A stretch of 64,000 nucleotides of DNA from Bacillota bacterium (GTDB lineage: Bacteria; Bacillota; Clostridia; Christensenellales; Aristaeellaceae), in contig JAEZRP010000036.1 in NCBI GenBank assembly GCA_023444095.1, positions 124,001 to 188,000 on the forward strand. Reading direction: 5' to 3'. Positions 1-8,300 of the stretch are shown here, piece by piece. The position numbers and the translations under genes were made by a program. The notes under the pieces were generated by a model. The model was not told the origin of the DNA. It worked only from the letters and a program-made list of their open reading frames with translations, and did no database searches. Within the stretch, counting starts at the first letter, position 1. The number at the start of each line of letters is the position of its first letter.

Positions 1-313
1 GTCGTCCCGCATTCGCTCCGGCTGACTGGACCCACCCTTGGGCCTTGGACCGCGTTCGAATTCGTCGTCGCAGAATCTTTGTCTTGCCCGGCTTGCGCGG
101 GCGGATCTGTCCGGGGAACGGCGGGCAATGCCCGGTTCCCTCGCGTCGGTCGTTCTGCGTTCTTTCCTGTTGCGGTTTCTGTCGTGCTGTGCGCTTTTGA
201 TGCGTCTCGTCAGTAAGGGAAGGAAGAAGGGCTGCGTTCGAGATGTCGGTCGTCGCGGATGCGCGTTCCTGACTTTTTGAGGGTTCTCGCGGGGCCTTCG
301 GGGCCTTAATCAT
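1..313 (-). CDS. 5' end of an unidentified gene (partial, runs off the left edge)
   Basis: This minus-strand frame opens at an ATG (313-311) and has no stop to position 1, giving about 104 residues. The start is well supported: AAAGGAGG lies 5 nt upstream (319-326) and a strong sigma-A promoter lies just above it. The visible protein is rich in Arg, Lys, Gln, Thr and Pro with no hydrophobic stretch, so it looks like a basic disordered N-terminal extension. The folded part and therefore the function are outside the window. CGA and AGA arginine codons are more common than in neighbouring genes. It could be a chance open frame, but the promoter and ribosome binding site argue against that. Confidence 0.5.
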   Translation of the reverse strand, partial: MIKAPKAPREPSKSQERASATTDISNAALLPSLTDETHQKRTARQKPQQERTQNDRREGTGHCPPFPGQIRPRKPGKTKILRRRIRTRSKAQGWVQSAGANAGR

Positions 314-346
314 TCGCGCCTCCTTTCGATCCAATTTAGTAACTAT

Positions 347-375
347 AGTATAAATTAATAAATACCGGATGTCAA
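347..375 (-). promoter_or_regulatory. Sigma-A promoter for the partial gene at the left edge
   Basis: On the minus strand TTGACA (375-370) is separated by exactly 17 bp from TATACT (352-347). It sits in a short AT-rich island and points at the ATG at 313, giving a leader of about 25-30 nt. Confidence 0.75.
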
Positions 376-460
376 TTCATAATTTACATGGCGACGCGCG
401 GCCCGCCGCGTTTGCGGACGCGCGCAAAGGGTTAAATCATATTCATTTGGGGTGATGTGC

Positions 461-1063
461 ATGCGGGATCGGACGGGGCGCGGACTTTATACGCTTGGCG
501 AGGCATATCGGATCGCGGTCAGGGCGGGCATGACGATGCCCTTTCTTTCGCGCGCAAAACGGGCCGACCTGATGACGGAGGCGTTCAAGGAACGGCTCAT
601 ACTGGCGGTAACGGAGGTCAACGGCTGCCGGATGTGCTCCTTTGTGCACGCGAGGATCGCGCTCGAGTCGGGCCTTTCGGCGGAGGAGATCGAGGGAATG
701 CTCGCGGGGCAGGCGCAGACCGTGCCGGCGGAGGAACTGCCCGCCGTACTATTCGCGCAGCACTACGCGGACGCGCGCGGCAATCCTTCGCGCGCGGCGT
801 GGGAGGGCGCCGTTTCCCGCTACGGACGCGCGCGGGCGATGGCGATCCTCGGCGCGGTGCGCGGCATCATGCTCGGGAACGCCTACGGCATCCCGCTGGG
901 CTCGCTTCTGGCGAGGCTGCGGGGAAAGCGCGCGCACGTCGACGAACGGAGCAGCCTCGGGTATGAACTGTCGATGCTTCTTTCGTCGCCGATCATGATT
1001 CCCGCCGCGCTCCTGCACGCGCTTGGCGCGCGCCTTCTGCGCGTCCCCGTGGAGCCGAGGTAG
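461..1063 (+). CDS. AhpD-like carboxymuconolactone decarboxylase family protein
   Basis: A 200-residue all-alpha protein of the AhpD/CMD fold, probably a thiol-disulfide or peroxide-defence protein in the cytoplasm. The motif NGCRMCSFVHARIAL near residues 50-65 matches the family pattern CxxCxxxH that holds the redox-active cysteines. The C-terminal tail has a hydrophobic stretch (LSMLLSSPIMIPAALLHAL) unusual for small AhpD proteins and may touch the membrane. The ATG at 461 is preferred because GGGGTG lies 6 nt upstream; an in-frame GTG at 452 has no binding site. It is followed by a convergent gene. The family is clear, the substrate unknown. Confidence 0.75.
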   Translation: MRDRTGRGLYTLGEAYRIAVRAGMTMPFLSRAKRADLMTEAFKERLILAVTEVNGCRMCSFVHARIALESGLSAEEIEGMLAGQAQTVPAEELPAVLFAQHYADARGNPSRAAWEGAVSRYGRARAMAILGAVRGIMLGNAYGIPLGSLLARLRGKRAHVDERSSLGYELSMLLSSPIMIPAALLHALGARLLRVPVEPR

Positions 1064-1106
1064 GCGCGAAAAAGCCCCGCCGGGATGGGCGGAGCGTGCC
1101 GATGCG

Positions 1107-1355
1107 TTAGATTTCAATCGTGTCGTAGCGGATGCCGGAAAGATCGTCGAGCACCTTCTTAAACTCGGCCACCTCGCCGTCCACGTCGACCAGTTGCAGG
1201 ATGATGAGCCCGTCGTCGGAGCAGACGTCGCCCGCCTCGTGAAGGCCCAACCGCATTTTGATGCTGCATCCGTACTGCGTCAGAACCTTTTGAAGCGCCT
1301 CAACGTTTTCGCGCCTCTTGCTGGCCCGGATCACCATGATGCTTTCCTTTTTCAC
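1107..1355 (-). CDS. TM1266-like ACT-fold protein (iron-only hydrogenase system regulator type)
   Basis: An 82-residue protein with a beta-alpha-beta-beta-alpha-beta pattern. It resembles the TM1266 family by its order of segments: a short first strand, then MRLGLHE near the middle, a hydrophobic strand (LIILQLV), and a final LSGIRYDTI. Family members are small ACT-like proteins named for frequent linkage to [FeFe] hydrogenase genes; no hydrogenase gene is visible here. The start is GTG with AAGGAGGG about 7 nt upstream. It is a single gene with its own promoter, convergent with the AhpD-like gene. Ligand and role are not known. Confidence 0.55.
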   Translation of the reverse strand: MKKESIMVIRASKRRENVEALQKVLTQYGCSIKMRLGLHEAGDVCSDDGLIILQLVDVDGEVAEFKKVLDDLSGIRYDTIEI

Positions 1356-1391
1356 AAAAACCCTCCTTTTTCGCCATATTCTCCTGTCAAT

Positions 1392-1420
1392 ACTTTATCA
1401 TCGCGTCCTTTTATTGTCAA
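1392..1420 (-). promoter_or_regulatory. Sigma-A promoter for the ACT-like gene
   Basis: Minus-strand TTGACA (1420-1415), 17 bp, TAAAGT (1397-1392), about 40 bp upstream of the GTG start at 1355. Confidence 0.65.
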
Positions 1421-1519
1421 TCGGGAGTTTTATGGCAATCTTGCTCCGGAAGTCCCGCTTGCGGGGATCACGCCGATAAACAGCATCCCCGTCAAAAGCG
1501 AGAAGATCGACGTCCTGCG

Positions 1520-3091
1520 TCAGCGTCTCTTTCCCCGCGCGAAGAGCGCGATCACGGCGACGAGCGCCGCGGAAAACAGCGCGGCCGAGGGCCACGGGAG
1601 CCCGCCCGGCCCCGGCAGACGCGAGAGCGACGACACCGCACCGCCGATGATGAGCGCGGCGGCGACTACCGAAAGCGCCGTGCGGCGGCTGCGCGCGTCG
1701 CGCGCCCGGCTCTCCGCGTCCGACCCCGCGACGTTGAGCGTGACCGCCGCGCGCCCCGACACGATCTTCTGAAGCGCGTCCGAAAGCTGGCCCGGAATCG
1801 CGCCCAGCCTGTCCGCCGAGCGCGTGAGCTGGAGCGCGTGCTTTTCGAGGAATTCGCGGATGCGCTCCGGACCGAACATCTCCCGCCTCATGTGCGCGGT
1901 GATGATCCTGAGAAGGTTCGTCTCCGGGTCGAGCGCCGTCAGCACGCTTTCCAGGATGACCACGCTGCGCGCGAGCATGGTGAGGTTTGCGGGCATGGCG
2001 ATGCCGTGTCTGCGCGCGAGCGCGAGGAACTCCTGCAAGACGCGCCCCGCGTCAATGGACGAGAGCGACATCTGCCGGTAGCGCGCGAGCAGCGCCTCGA
2101 TGTCGTTTGACAAGCGCGCCCGGTCGGGCGTCTGTTCGTAGACGCCCATGGCGAGAACGGTGTCGGTCACCTTTTCGGTGTCGTTCACCGCGACCGCCTC
2201 TATGTAGCGCGTGAACATCGCCCCGTCGGCGTCCGAGAGCCGCCCCATCATGCCGAGATCGAGCCACACGATCACCCCGTCCCGCACGCGCAGGTTGCCG
2301 GGATGCGGGTCCGCGTGGAAGAAGCGGTCGTCGACGATCTGCCGGATGAAGTTTTCCGCGAGCTTCGAGGCGATCTCAGCGGGATCGTACCCCGCTTCCC
2401 TGAGCGCTGCAACGTCGTCGATCCGGATGCCGTCCACGTACTCGAGTACGAGGATCTGCTCCGCGACGAGTCCCTCGACGACCGCCGGACAGGAGGCGTA
2501 GCGCACCTCCCGCATGTTCGCGGCGAATTCCCGCAGGTTTTTCGCTTCCTCCAGAAAGTTCAGCTCGCGCTCCGCCGCGTTCCACATCTCGTCGAGCACC
2601 AGCGCGAGATCGACCGTCTCGCCGATGGGGGTGAGTTTCGCGAGCCCCGCGGCCTTTTTGAGAAGCGCGATGTCCCGGCGCATCGTCTCCCGGATGCCCG
2701 GGCGCTGAACCTTGATGACCGCCTCACGCCCGTCGCGAAGCCGCGCCAGATGCGCCTGCGCGATGGAGGCGGAGCCGAGCGGCGTCTCCTCGACGCGCGC
2801 AAAAGCCTCGCTCCAGGGCTGCCCGTACGCCGCCTCGATGGCGGAATACACCGTCTCAATGGACATGGGGGCGGCTTCCGAGCGCAGCTTCGCAAGCTCC
2901 CGGCAGTACGCCTCCGGAATGAGGTCCGAGCGCGTGGAGACGAGCTGCCCGAGCTTGACGTAGGTGGGGCCCAGATCCTCGAGGATCGCGCGCAGCTTCT
3001 CGGGATCGAGGCCCTTCGCGATGTTGTGGCGCGCGAGAATCCTGACGATTTCGCCCAACCTTCCCCGCGCGCCCCGAACTCCGTCGTTCAT
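1520..3091 (-). CDS. AarF/UbiB family atypical kinase
   Basis: A 523-residue membrane-associated member of the ABC1/ADCK/UbiB protein-kinase-like family, which acts in isoprenoid lipid and quinone metabolism in other organisms. The family-specific KLGQ motif is at residues 46-49, the catalytic-lysine strand reads AVIKVQRPG, and the loop HADPHPGN followed by WLDLGMMG supplies the catalytic and metal-binding residues. The C-terminus carries two hydrophobic segments separated by a short Pro/Gly turn, as usual for UbiB. It starts 3 nt after the phasin-like gene ends, so the two form an operon. No quinone biosynthesis genes are nearby; its substrate in a clostridium is unclear. Confidence 0.9.
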   Translation of the reverse strand: MNDGVRGARGRLGEIVRILARHNIAKGLDPEKLRAILEDLGPTYVKLGQLVSTRSDLIPEAYCRELAKLRSEAAPMSIETVYSAIEAAYGQPWSEAFARVEETPLGSASIAQAHLARLRDGREAVIKVQRPGIRETMRRDIALLKKAAGLAKLTPIGETVDLALVLDEMWNAAERELNFLEEAKNLREFAANMREVRYASCPAVVEGLVAEQILVLEYVDGIRIDDVAALREAGYDPAEIASKLAENFIRQIVDDRFFHADPHPGNLRVRDGVIVWLDLGMMGRLSDADGAMFTRYIEAVAVNDTEKVTDTVLAMGVYEQTPDRARLSNDIEALLARYRQMSLSSIDAGRVLQEFLALARRHGIAMPANLTMLARSVVILESVLTALDPETNLLRIITAHMRREMFGPERIREFLEKHALQLTRSADRLGAIPGQLSDALQKIVSGRAAVTLNVAGSDAESRARDARSRRTALSVVAAALIIGGAVSSLSRLPGPGGLPWPSAALFSAALVAVIALFARGKRR

Positions 3092-3094
3092 TCG

Positions 3095-3364
3095 TTATTC
3101 GGCTTCTTCGAGCGCGCGCAGCTTTTTCAAAAGCTCGGCCCGCTCCTCGGGCGACATGGCGTCGACGTCCACGTCGGCCGCCTTCATGGGTTCCTTCTTG
3201 AGCCGCCTCTGCAGCTCCTCGTTGAACACTTTGCCCTCTTCGACGGTCATCTCGCCGCGCTTGATCAGCTCCTCGACGATCTTCTGTCCCTTCTCGTAGC
3301 CGATCGCGACTGCGCCGATGCCGGCCATCGCCAGGTTCTTGAAAAGCTCTTCAATCTGCGTCAT
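3095..3364 (-). CDS. Phasin-like small helical protein
   Basis: An 89-residue, mostly helical, charged protein with an N-terminal Ala/Gly-rich segment (LAMAGIGAVAIGYEKG) and a Glu/Lys-rich coiled-coil-like second half. This resembles proteins annotated as polyhydroxyalkanoate synthesis regulator phasins that sit beside UbiB genes in Firmicutes. It is first in a two-gene operon with the UbiB kinase. A role as kinase partner is inference. An AAGGAGG site precedes the ATG. Confidence 0.6.
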   Translation of the reverse strand: MTQIEELFKNLAMAGIGAVAIGYEKGQKIVEELIKRGEMTVEEGKVFNEELQRRLKKEPMKAADVDVDAMSPEERAELLKKLRALEEAE

Positions 3365-3389
3365 GATTCATTCCTCCTTGTCTGCCTCT

Positions 3390-3398
3390 ATTATACCA
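3390..3398 (-). promoter_or_regulatory. Extended -10 promoter of the phasin-like/UbiB operon
   Basis: The minus strand reads TGGTATAAT (3398-3390), an extended -10 element, about 25 bp above the ATG at 3364. No good -35 is present at 17 bp, consistent with a TGn-type promoter. Confidence 0.5.
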
Positions 3399-3553
3399 CA
3401 GTTTCCCGCTTCCGACGTCCACCAATGGTTGCGTCCCTTTGCGCCGCGCGATAGGATGGCGAAAACGCGGCGGAATCTCCTGCCAAACCCTTCCCAAAGG
3501 AGATATTAGCGTCTCACTCCCGTGGCGTCATCACCCGAATTGGGTATAAATAA

Positions 3554-3655
3554 GTATGTCTGGAAAACACCCCGTGGCGCCTGTTCGATCTGAACGAGGA
3601 TCCCTGCGAGCAGGGGGACCTCGCGCACAACGCGGCGCGCCGGAAAAGCTGCGGG
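3554..3655 (+). pseudogene. Remnant of a sulfatase C-terminus
   Basis: The frame starting after a stop at 3551-3553 reads LENTPWRLFDLNEDPCEQG and then DLAHNAA. This is the conserved C-terminal signature of sulfatases (hydrophobic-x-D-L-x-x-D-P-x-E-x-x-x-L-A), also seen in the intact sulfatase at 43020 (DPGERNNLA). No upstream sulfatase body, start codon or active-site motif is present; only about 100 bp of recognisable sequence survives. The rest of the gap (3399-3553 and 3656-3741) holds no convincing gene. Confidence 0.55.
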
Positions 3656-3741
3656 AATGAAACGAACCCCTGCGAGACGGGATCGAGCGCATCGGAATAC
3701 GTTTCCGCTGCCCAAGATCCCCTGACGGGGAAGGAGGTCAC

Positions 3742-4113
3742 ATGGAAGGACTCAGCGAATTCATCGATCGGGTTGGCGACCCGGCGCATCGTGCGCGGTT
3801 TTCGGAGATCCACGCGTGGACGGCGGCGCGGTTTCCGTCGCTCAGGCTGGAGATCAAATGGAACCAGCCGATGTACACCGACCACGGCACGTTCATCGTC
3901 AGCTATTCGGCGGCCAAGCCGCACCTGTCGGTCGCGCCCGAGCGCAAATGCCTCGAAAGGTTCGATGGTGAGATCGCGCGGGCAGGATACGAGCGGACGA
4001 AGGAGCTCGTGCGCATTCCGTGGACGAGCCCGGTCGATTATGCGCTCCTCGAGCGGATGATCGGGTTTAACATCGCCGACAAGGCGGAAATAACGACATT
4101 CTGGCGGAAATAG
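3742..4113 (+). CDS. DUF1801 (YdhG-like) family protein
   Basis: A 123-residue cytoplasmic protein of the DUF1801/YdhG family. Recognisable features are the KWNQPMYTDHGTFIVSYS segment (residues about 39-57), the LSVAPERK strand and the ending IPWTSPVDYALLERMI. B. subtilis YdhG was proposed as a frataxin-like iron chaperone, but the molecular role of the family is not settled. An AAGGAGG site precedes the ATG. It is followed 14 nt later by another DUF1801-like gene, so the two are probably co-transcribed. Confidence 0.75.
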   Translation: MEGLSEFIDRVGDPAHRARFSEIHAWTAARFPSLRLEIKWNQPMYTDHGTFIVSYSAAKPHLSVAPERKCLERFDGEIARAGYERTKELVRIPWTSPVDYALLERMIGFNIADKAEITTFWRK

Positions 4114-4127
4114 GGGGAGCGAGGCAA

Positions 4128-4520
4128 ATGACAAATACGGAGGAAAATCTGTCCGCTTCGGAACTGATCGATCAAAGGATTCGGGCGCTCGGCGATTGGC
4201 GCGGCGAGATGCTTGCGCATCTGCGCGCGGTGATCCGCAGAGCGGACCCCGAAATCGTCGAGGAATGGAAGTGGCGGGGAACACCCGTCTGGTCGCGCGG
4301 CGGGATCGTTTTGACGGGCGAGACGTACAAAAGCGTTGTCAAGATGACCTTCGCGAAGGGCGCAAGGCTGCCGGATCCGGCGGGGCTTTTCAACGCGAGC
4401 CTCGAGGGGAACGCCCGGCGCGCCATCGACATTCGGGAGGGTGAATCGATCGACGAGGCGGCGCTGACGGAACTCGTGCGCGCGGCGGTTGCCCTCAACC
4501 TCGCGGACAGGGCGAAGTGA
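4128..4520 (+). CDS. DUF1801-like family protein
   Basis: A 130-residue protein distantly related to the gene just upstream: an N-terminal helical segment with LRAVIRRADPEIVEEWKW, then GTPVWSRGGIVLTGETYKSV, the typical DUF1801 beta core, then a C-terminal helix. Tandem divergent DUF1801 genes suggest an old duplication or complementary functions. No catalytic motif can be named. It ends just before a convergent kinase gene. Confidence 0.7.
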   Translation: MTNTEENLSASELIDQRIRALGDWRGEMLAHLRAVIRRADPEIVEEWKWRGTPVWSRGGIVLTGETYKSVVKMTFAKGARLPDPAGLFNASLEGNARRAIDIREGESIDEAALTELVRAAVALNLADRAK

Positions 4521-4537
4521 CCGGCGCGGCGGACGCG

Positions 4538-5482
4538 TCAGCGCGGGGGAGGCTCCGCCCCGGTCCACGCCTCCGCCACCTTTAGAAGCCGCCTTCCCCA
4601 GCCATCTTGCCCGATTTTCAGGCATAGAAGGCCCGTCGAGACGCATTGCAGGAATCCCCATTCCCAGATCGCGCGCGCATCGACGCCAGTCATCCCGGAA
4701 AGACGCGCACACCGCGCGAGACCTGCCCCGACTGGCTCCCGTTCGTATGCCTCGGGCCACTCGCGCATGAGAACGCCGAGATCGTAGGCCCTTTCGTACA
4801 GGATTCCGTCCGGGTCGATCAGCTTGAACGCGCCTTCCTCCGCCGGATCGCATAGCACGTTCGTCCCGTGCGCGTCCCCGTGAACGAGCACGCGCTCGCA
4901 CGTGCCCAAACCGTCTTCCCGGTTGGAGAGAAACGCCCGGGCCTGCGTTATCGTCTCCGCCGGGCACGGTTGCCCGAGCGCCTCCCACGCGTCCGAGAGA
5001 AACGTCCGAAACCATCGAACGATGTCTTCCCCGGTTTGCAACCCCCCGCCCGCGACCGGAATCCACGATTTTGTGAGCGCGGCGCAGATCAGTTCGATCT
5101 TTCGGTCGACTGCATATCCCATGTCCCCGAGCGGCGTCCCCAGTTCCTCCAGCAGGCACGCCCGTTTCTGCATGTCGCAGGCGTACATCCTGACGTAGCC
5201 GCGCCCGGCCGCGACCGCAAGGGCCCTGACCGCATAGGAAAAGCCCGCGTGCCCCGCGCCGTCCGGCATGTCGATCTTGATCACGTACCGCCCGCCGTCC
5301 GCGCCGGTCGCCTTCGCGGCGAAGGCGTGCGTTCCGCCCGCCATAGGTGCGCCGACGCGCAGCCGCCATCTTTCCGCGAGGAGCGCGACCGTTTCACCCA
5401 GTTCATTTCGCCACTTTTCGCCCGCAGGCCCCATCGCCCGCGCCCTTTGGGCGACCGCCGCCGGGATATCTTCCGCCCGCAT
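4538..5482 (-). CDS. APH(6)-type phosphotransferase-like kinase
   Basis: A 314-residue member of the aminoglycoside 6-phosphotransferase/hydroxyurea kinase family. Evidence is the nucleotide lysine strand (RYVIKIDMPD), the catalytic loop HGDAHGTN and the metal-binding IDPDG, which in this family replaces the DFG motif. Relatives phosphorylate streptomycin or other small molecules; most chromosomal homologues have no known substrate and resistance cannot be claimed from sequence. The ATG at 5482 is preferred over an in-frame ATG further upstream (5497) because GGGAGG sits 7 nt before it. It is a single gene, convergent with the DUF1801 pair. Confidence 0.75.
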   Translation of the reverse strand: MRAEDIPAAVAQRARAMGPAGEKWRNELGETVALLAERWRLRVGAPMAGGTHAFAAKATGADGGRYVIKIDMPDGAGHAGFSYAVRALAVAAGRGYVRMYACDMQKRACLLEELGTPLGDMGYAVDRKIELICAALTKSWIPVAGGGLQTGEDIVRWFRTFLSDAWEALGQPCPAETITQARAFLSNREDGLGTCERVLVHGDAHGTNVLCDPAEEGAFKLIDPDGILYERAYDLGVLMREWPEAYEREPVGAGLARCARLSGMTGVDARAIWEWGFLQCVSTGLLCLKIGQDGWGRRLLKVAEAWTGAEPPPR

Positions 5483-5569
5483 TGCGCCGCCTCCCATCTA
5501 TGCGCGCGCTCTTCATTTCAGCCTCAAAAAAGGAAGGGGCCCGACGAAGCGCGCCGAACCCCGGTTCGT

Positions 5570-6076
5570 CTATAGGCAAGGGATATGGTAGTCCAAAATC
5601 ACGTCGCCGTTCTCCTGCGGCGTCGTAAAGCGAGGGCAGTTGTAGACCTCCGCGCACCAGGACGCCGCCTCGTCCGGCCTGCGGCCCGCCTTCTCCATGG
5701 CGGCGGCAGTGAGATTGTGCGCCACGGGGTAGTTCTCAAACTCCGGTCCGCGCACCCAGCCGACGGCGACGTCGGATTCCGGAACGTCCCGTCCAACGAA
5801 GCCTTCGGGCACCGCGCAGTCCGGCTTCATGAAGATGCCGCAGATATAGGTAAACATCCCTTCGTCCGCCTGGTAGTCGCACATGAACCCGACGTACGAG
5901 CCGTCGAGCGCGGGCGCGCCCAGCGCCTCGATCACCTGAAACGTCCCGTCCGCAAAGCACCTCTGCCAGAACGCGGGGATCGGATTCTCATCCGAACCCA
6001 TCTTCTGGCGGATCTCCCGCCCGACGAGTTTCCTCGCGGGCATCCTCTCGACCTCGAATCTGATCAACTCCGGCAA
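5570..6076 (-). CDS. GyrI-like effector-binding domain protein
   Basis: About 168 residues of the GyrI-like/AraC effector-binding fold (SHV2 superfamily), which binds small hydrophobic ligands. Matching segments are the opening strand FEVERMPARKLVGREIR, a central FMCDYQADEGMFTYICG, a WVRGPEFENYP segment and the terminal DVILDYHIPCL. It has no DNA-binding domain, so it is a stand-alone ligand-binding or xenobiotic-hydrolase-like protein. The start is ambiguous: an ATG at 6094 is itself followed by AAAGGAGG, which is well placed as the ribosome binding site of the TTG at 6076, so the TTG is preferred. Confidence 0.7.
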   Translation of the reverse strand: MPELIRFEVERMPARKLVGREIRQKMGSDENPIPAFWQRCFADGTFQVIEALGAPALDGSYVGFMCDYQADEGMFTYICGIFMKPDCAVPEGFVGRDVPESDVAVGWVRGPEFENYPVAHNLTAAAMEKAGRRPDEAASWCAEVYNCPRFTTPQENGDVILDYHIPCL

Positions 6077-6124
6077 GCTCTTTCCTCCTTTCAAATGAAC
6101 CGACGCGAAAAAGCATATGTGTCC

Positions 6125-7393
6125 CTATGCGGGGTCCGAGCTGGCGTCCCGTCTCCCGTTCTTCAGCTTCCCCCGCCGCATGGCCAGAAGAAGCGTCCCG
6201 CCGAACGCCGCCACGAGCGCGGCCATGGCGACATAGCCCGGCGTGTACGAGCCGGTCGCGTCAAAGATGACGCCGCACACGGCGGGTCCGACGGCGGAGC
6301 CAAGGCTGTTGAGCGACGAGACGACGCCCGTAATGGAGGCGTAGTCGCGCTCGCCATAGACCTCGCGGGTGATGAGCGGGTAGGCCACGGAGCCGAAGGA
6401 GTTGCCGAAACCGGAGCTCAGGATGAGGAGCGGCACGACCGGCGAAAAGCGCGCGAAAATCATCGCGAGGAGCGCGATCAAAAGCGAGCCGAGCGCCAGC
6501 GCGCACGCCCTGCGCGTGCCAAGCCTGTCGCTGAGCGCGCCGAGCGAGAACTTTCCGACGGCGAGCGCGGCCATGTATCCGGCTGCGACGTTCGCGGCGA
6601 ACACGCTCGAGTACTGAAGCGCCTGCATGTGCGGCGCGACGGTCGCGTTCAAAGAGTTCATCGCAAATCCGAGCACCGTCACGCTCGCGGCGATCAGGTA
6701 AAAGCGTCCGCCCCGCGCCGCCTCGCGCAGCGTGAGGCCACTCGGCTCCGCCTCCGCGGCGAGCGCCGCGCCCTCCTCGCCGCCGTAGGGCAAAAGGTCC
6801 GCGTCCTGGGGCCTTACCTTGACGACGAAGAGAACGACTGGCAGCATGACGAGTGTCAGGAGGAGCGCGTAGATCATGATGGTCGATCGCCAGCCGACGG
6901 CCGCGATCAGATACCCGCCGAGCGAGTTATAGATCATGCCGCCGATGCCGCTGCCCATGAAGGTCAGCCCGATGGCGAAGCCGCGCTTTTTGGTGAACCA
7001 GTTTCCGATGATGACCGTGAACGGCATCCAGCCGAGAAGCGCCATCGAGATCGACAGGACGGCGCTGATCGCGTAGAACGAAAAGAGCGTGCGCGCCACG
7101 GAATAGAGAAAGTAGCCCGCGCACGAGACGGCAGCCGCGACGCCCATCAGCCGCTTGAGCCGGAGTTTTGAAAAGATCGCGCCCCAGAAGAGGGACACGA
7201 TCATCATGCCGGCGGCGAAGATGGTCTGGTTCGCGCTCATCTGGCCGCGCGTGAACCCCAGCTCCGCCGAAACCGGCACGATGAAGATCGAAAAGCTGTT
7301 GGCGATGAGCCCCAGCGCCATCGAGAGGGTGACCATGCCCGCCGCGACGATCACCCAGCCGTAGTATGGTCTGATCCTTCGTATCGAGCGCAC
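6125..7393 (-). CDS. MFS transporter (OFA-like)
   Basis: A 422-residue major facilitator with about 12 predicted membrane helices in two halves split by a charged loop near residues 190-215. The start (RPYYGWVIVAAG) is typical of the oxalate/formate antiporter-like and monocarboxylate-type branch. It lies 4 nt downstream of a sugar-phosphate-isomerase-like gene and is presumably co-transcribed with it, which points to uptake or export of a sugar acid, polyol or derivative. The substrate cannot be read from the sequence. Confidence 0.85.
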   Translation of the reverse strand: MRSIRRIRPYYGWVIVAAGMVTLSMALGLIANSFSIFIVPVSAELGFTRGQMSANQTIFAAGMMIVSLFWGAIFSKLRLKRLMGVAAAVSCAGYFLYSVARTLFSFYAISAVLSISMALLGWMPFTVIIGNWFTKKRGFAIGLTFMGSGIGGMIYNSLGGYLIAAVGWRSTIMIYALLLTLVMLPVVLFVVKVRPQDADLLPYGGEEGAALAAEAEPSGLTLREAARGGRFYLIAASVTVLGFAMNSLNATVAPHMQALQYSSVFAANVAAGYMAALAVGKFSLGALSDRLGTRRACALALGSLLIALLAMIFARFSPVVPLLILSSGFGNSFGSVAYPLITREVYGERDYASITGVVSSLNSLGSAVGPAVCGVIFDATGSYTPGYVAMAALVAAFGGTLLLAMRRGKLKNGRRDASSDPA

Positions 7394-7397
7394 GAGC

Positions 7398-8189
7398 CTA
7401 TTGGAAGCGTCCGCCCAGGCGGCTCAGATTCTCGTAGCTTCTGCGCATGCAGTCCAAAGGATCGGTATCGACCGCGTTGTCCTGCTCGATGAACGCGAAC
7501 TTCACATTCGTTTCATCGCAGGCGGCCATGATCTTTTTCCAATCGAGGTTGCCCTCGCCGATCGGCACCATCTCGGTCATCGAGCGGTTCTTCTCGTCCG
7601 GGAGCCTGCCCGCCATCTCCTTAAAGTGCACGACGTCCATGCGCCCCGCGACCTTGCGGATCCACTCCACCGGATCCGCGCCGCCCGACTGCACCCAGTA
7701 GACGTCGATCTCAAACTGAACGTCCCGAAGCTCGTCAAAAAGGATGTCCATGCCCGTCGTGCCGTCGAACTTTTTGAACTCGAACGCGTGGTTATGATAG
7801 ATGAACGTGAGTCCCTCGTCCCCGAGCCTTTTTCCGATTTCGTTGGCCTTTTTGGCGAACGCGCGATATCCTTCCGCGCTCGCGGCGTATTCGCGCGGCA
7901 TGGCGCCGATGCCGGGGTATGCGCAGTTCCAAAGCTTGTGACGCGCGATGACATTGGGAAGCGCTTCCTCCATTTCCTTGAAGGAGATGTGCGTCGCGGG
8001 GCAGATCAGCCCGTGCTTTTCGAGGAGCCCCTTCACCGCCGCGGGGTCGAGATCCGGGTTCTGTCCCGAGAGCTGCGCGGATGTGTAGCCCATTTGCGCG
8101 AGCGCGCCGAGCGTCCCGTCCAGGTCCTCCAGCGTCTGCGTGAGCGTGCGCACGGAGTACATCTGCGCGCCGGTCAAAACGTTGTACAT
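7398..8189 (-). CDS. Sugar phosphate isomerase/epimerase-like TIM barrel protein
   Basis: A 263-residue protein of the xylose-isomerase-like TIM-barrel family (AP endonuclease 2 superfamily). Visible markers are YSVRTLTQTLEDLDGTLGAL at the start, the metal-site strands YHNHAFEF, FEIDVYWV and VVHFKE, and the late IGEGNLDWKKI. Relatives (IolE, IolH, hydroxypyruvate isomerases) act on inositol and sugar intermediates. It is the first gene of a two-gene operon with the MFS transporter and has a very strong promoter upstream. Confidence 0.85.
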   Translation of the reverse strand: MYNVLTGAQMYSVRTLTQTLEDLDGTLGALAQMGYTSAQLSGQNPDLDPAAVKGLLEKHGLICPATHISFKEMEEALPNVIARHKLWNCAYPGIGAMPREYAASAEGYRAFAKKANEIGKRLGDEGLTFIYHNHAFEFKKFDGTTGMDILFDELRDVQFEIDVYWVQSGGADPVEWIRKVAGRMDVVHFKEMAGRLPDEKNRSMTEMVPIGEGNLDWKKIMAACDETNVKFAFIEQDNAVDTDPLDCMRRSYENLSRLGGRFQ

Positions 8190-8223
8190 GGCGATTCCCT
8201 CCGGTTTCCATCAATATGGATCA

Positions 8224-8252
8224 ATTATATACTCCCATAATCGCACAGTCAA
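8224..8252 (-). promoter_or_regulatory. Sigma-A promoter for the isomerase/MFS operon
   Basis: Minus-strand TTGACT (8252-8247), 17 bp, TATAAT (8229-8224), about 35 bp above the ATG at 8189. A weaker plus-strand candidate (TTTCCA 8205-8210, 17 bp, TATACT 8228-8233) overlaps it and could drive the gene at 8301. Confidence 0.75.
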
Positions 8253-8300
8253 TCGAATACATGCCCTCCCGCGGGCATAAAATGCGCCGGGGGTGTCCGT

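Noticed and set aside
38..280. An 80-codon plus-strand frame at the left edge
   Set aside because: No ribosome binding site, and it is antisense to a frame with a strong promoter and ribosome binding site.
1398..1519. A short minus-strand hydrophobic stretch (SLLTGMLFIGVIPASG) after the UbiB gene
   Set aside because: It may be debris of a membrane protein, but there is no start, no ribosome binding site and too little sequence to call a pseudogene.
4538..5482. Streptomycin resistance gene
   Set aside because: The motifs show only APH(6)-family membership; chromosomal homologues of this family have diverse or unknown substrates.
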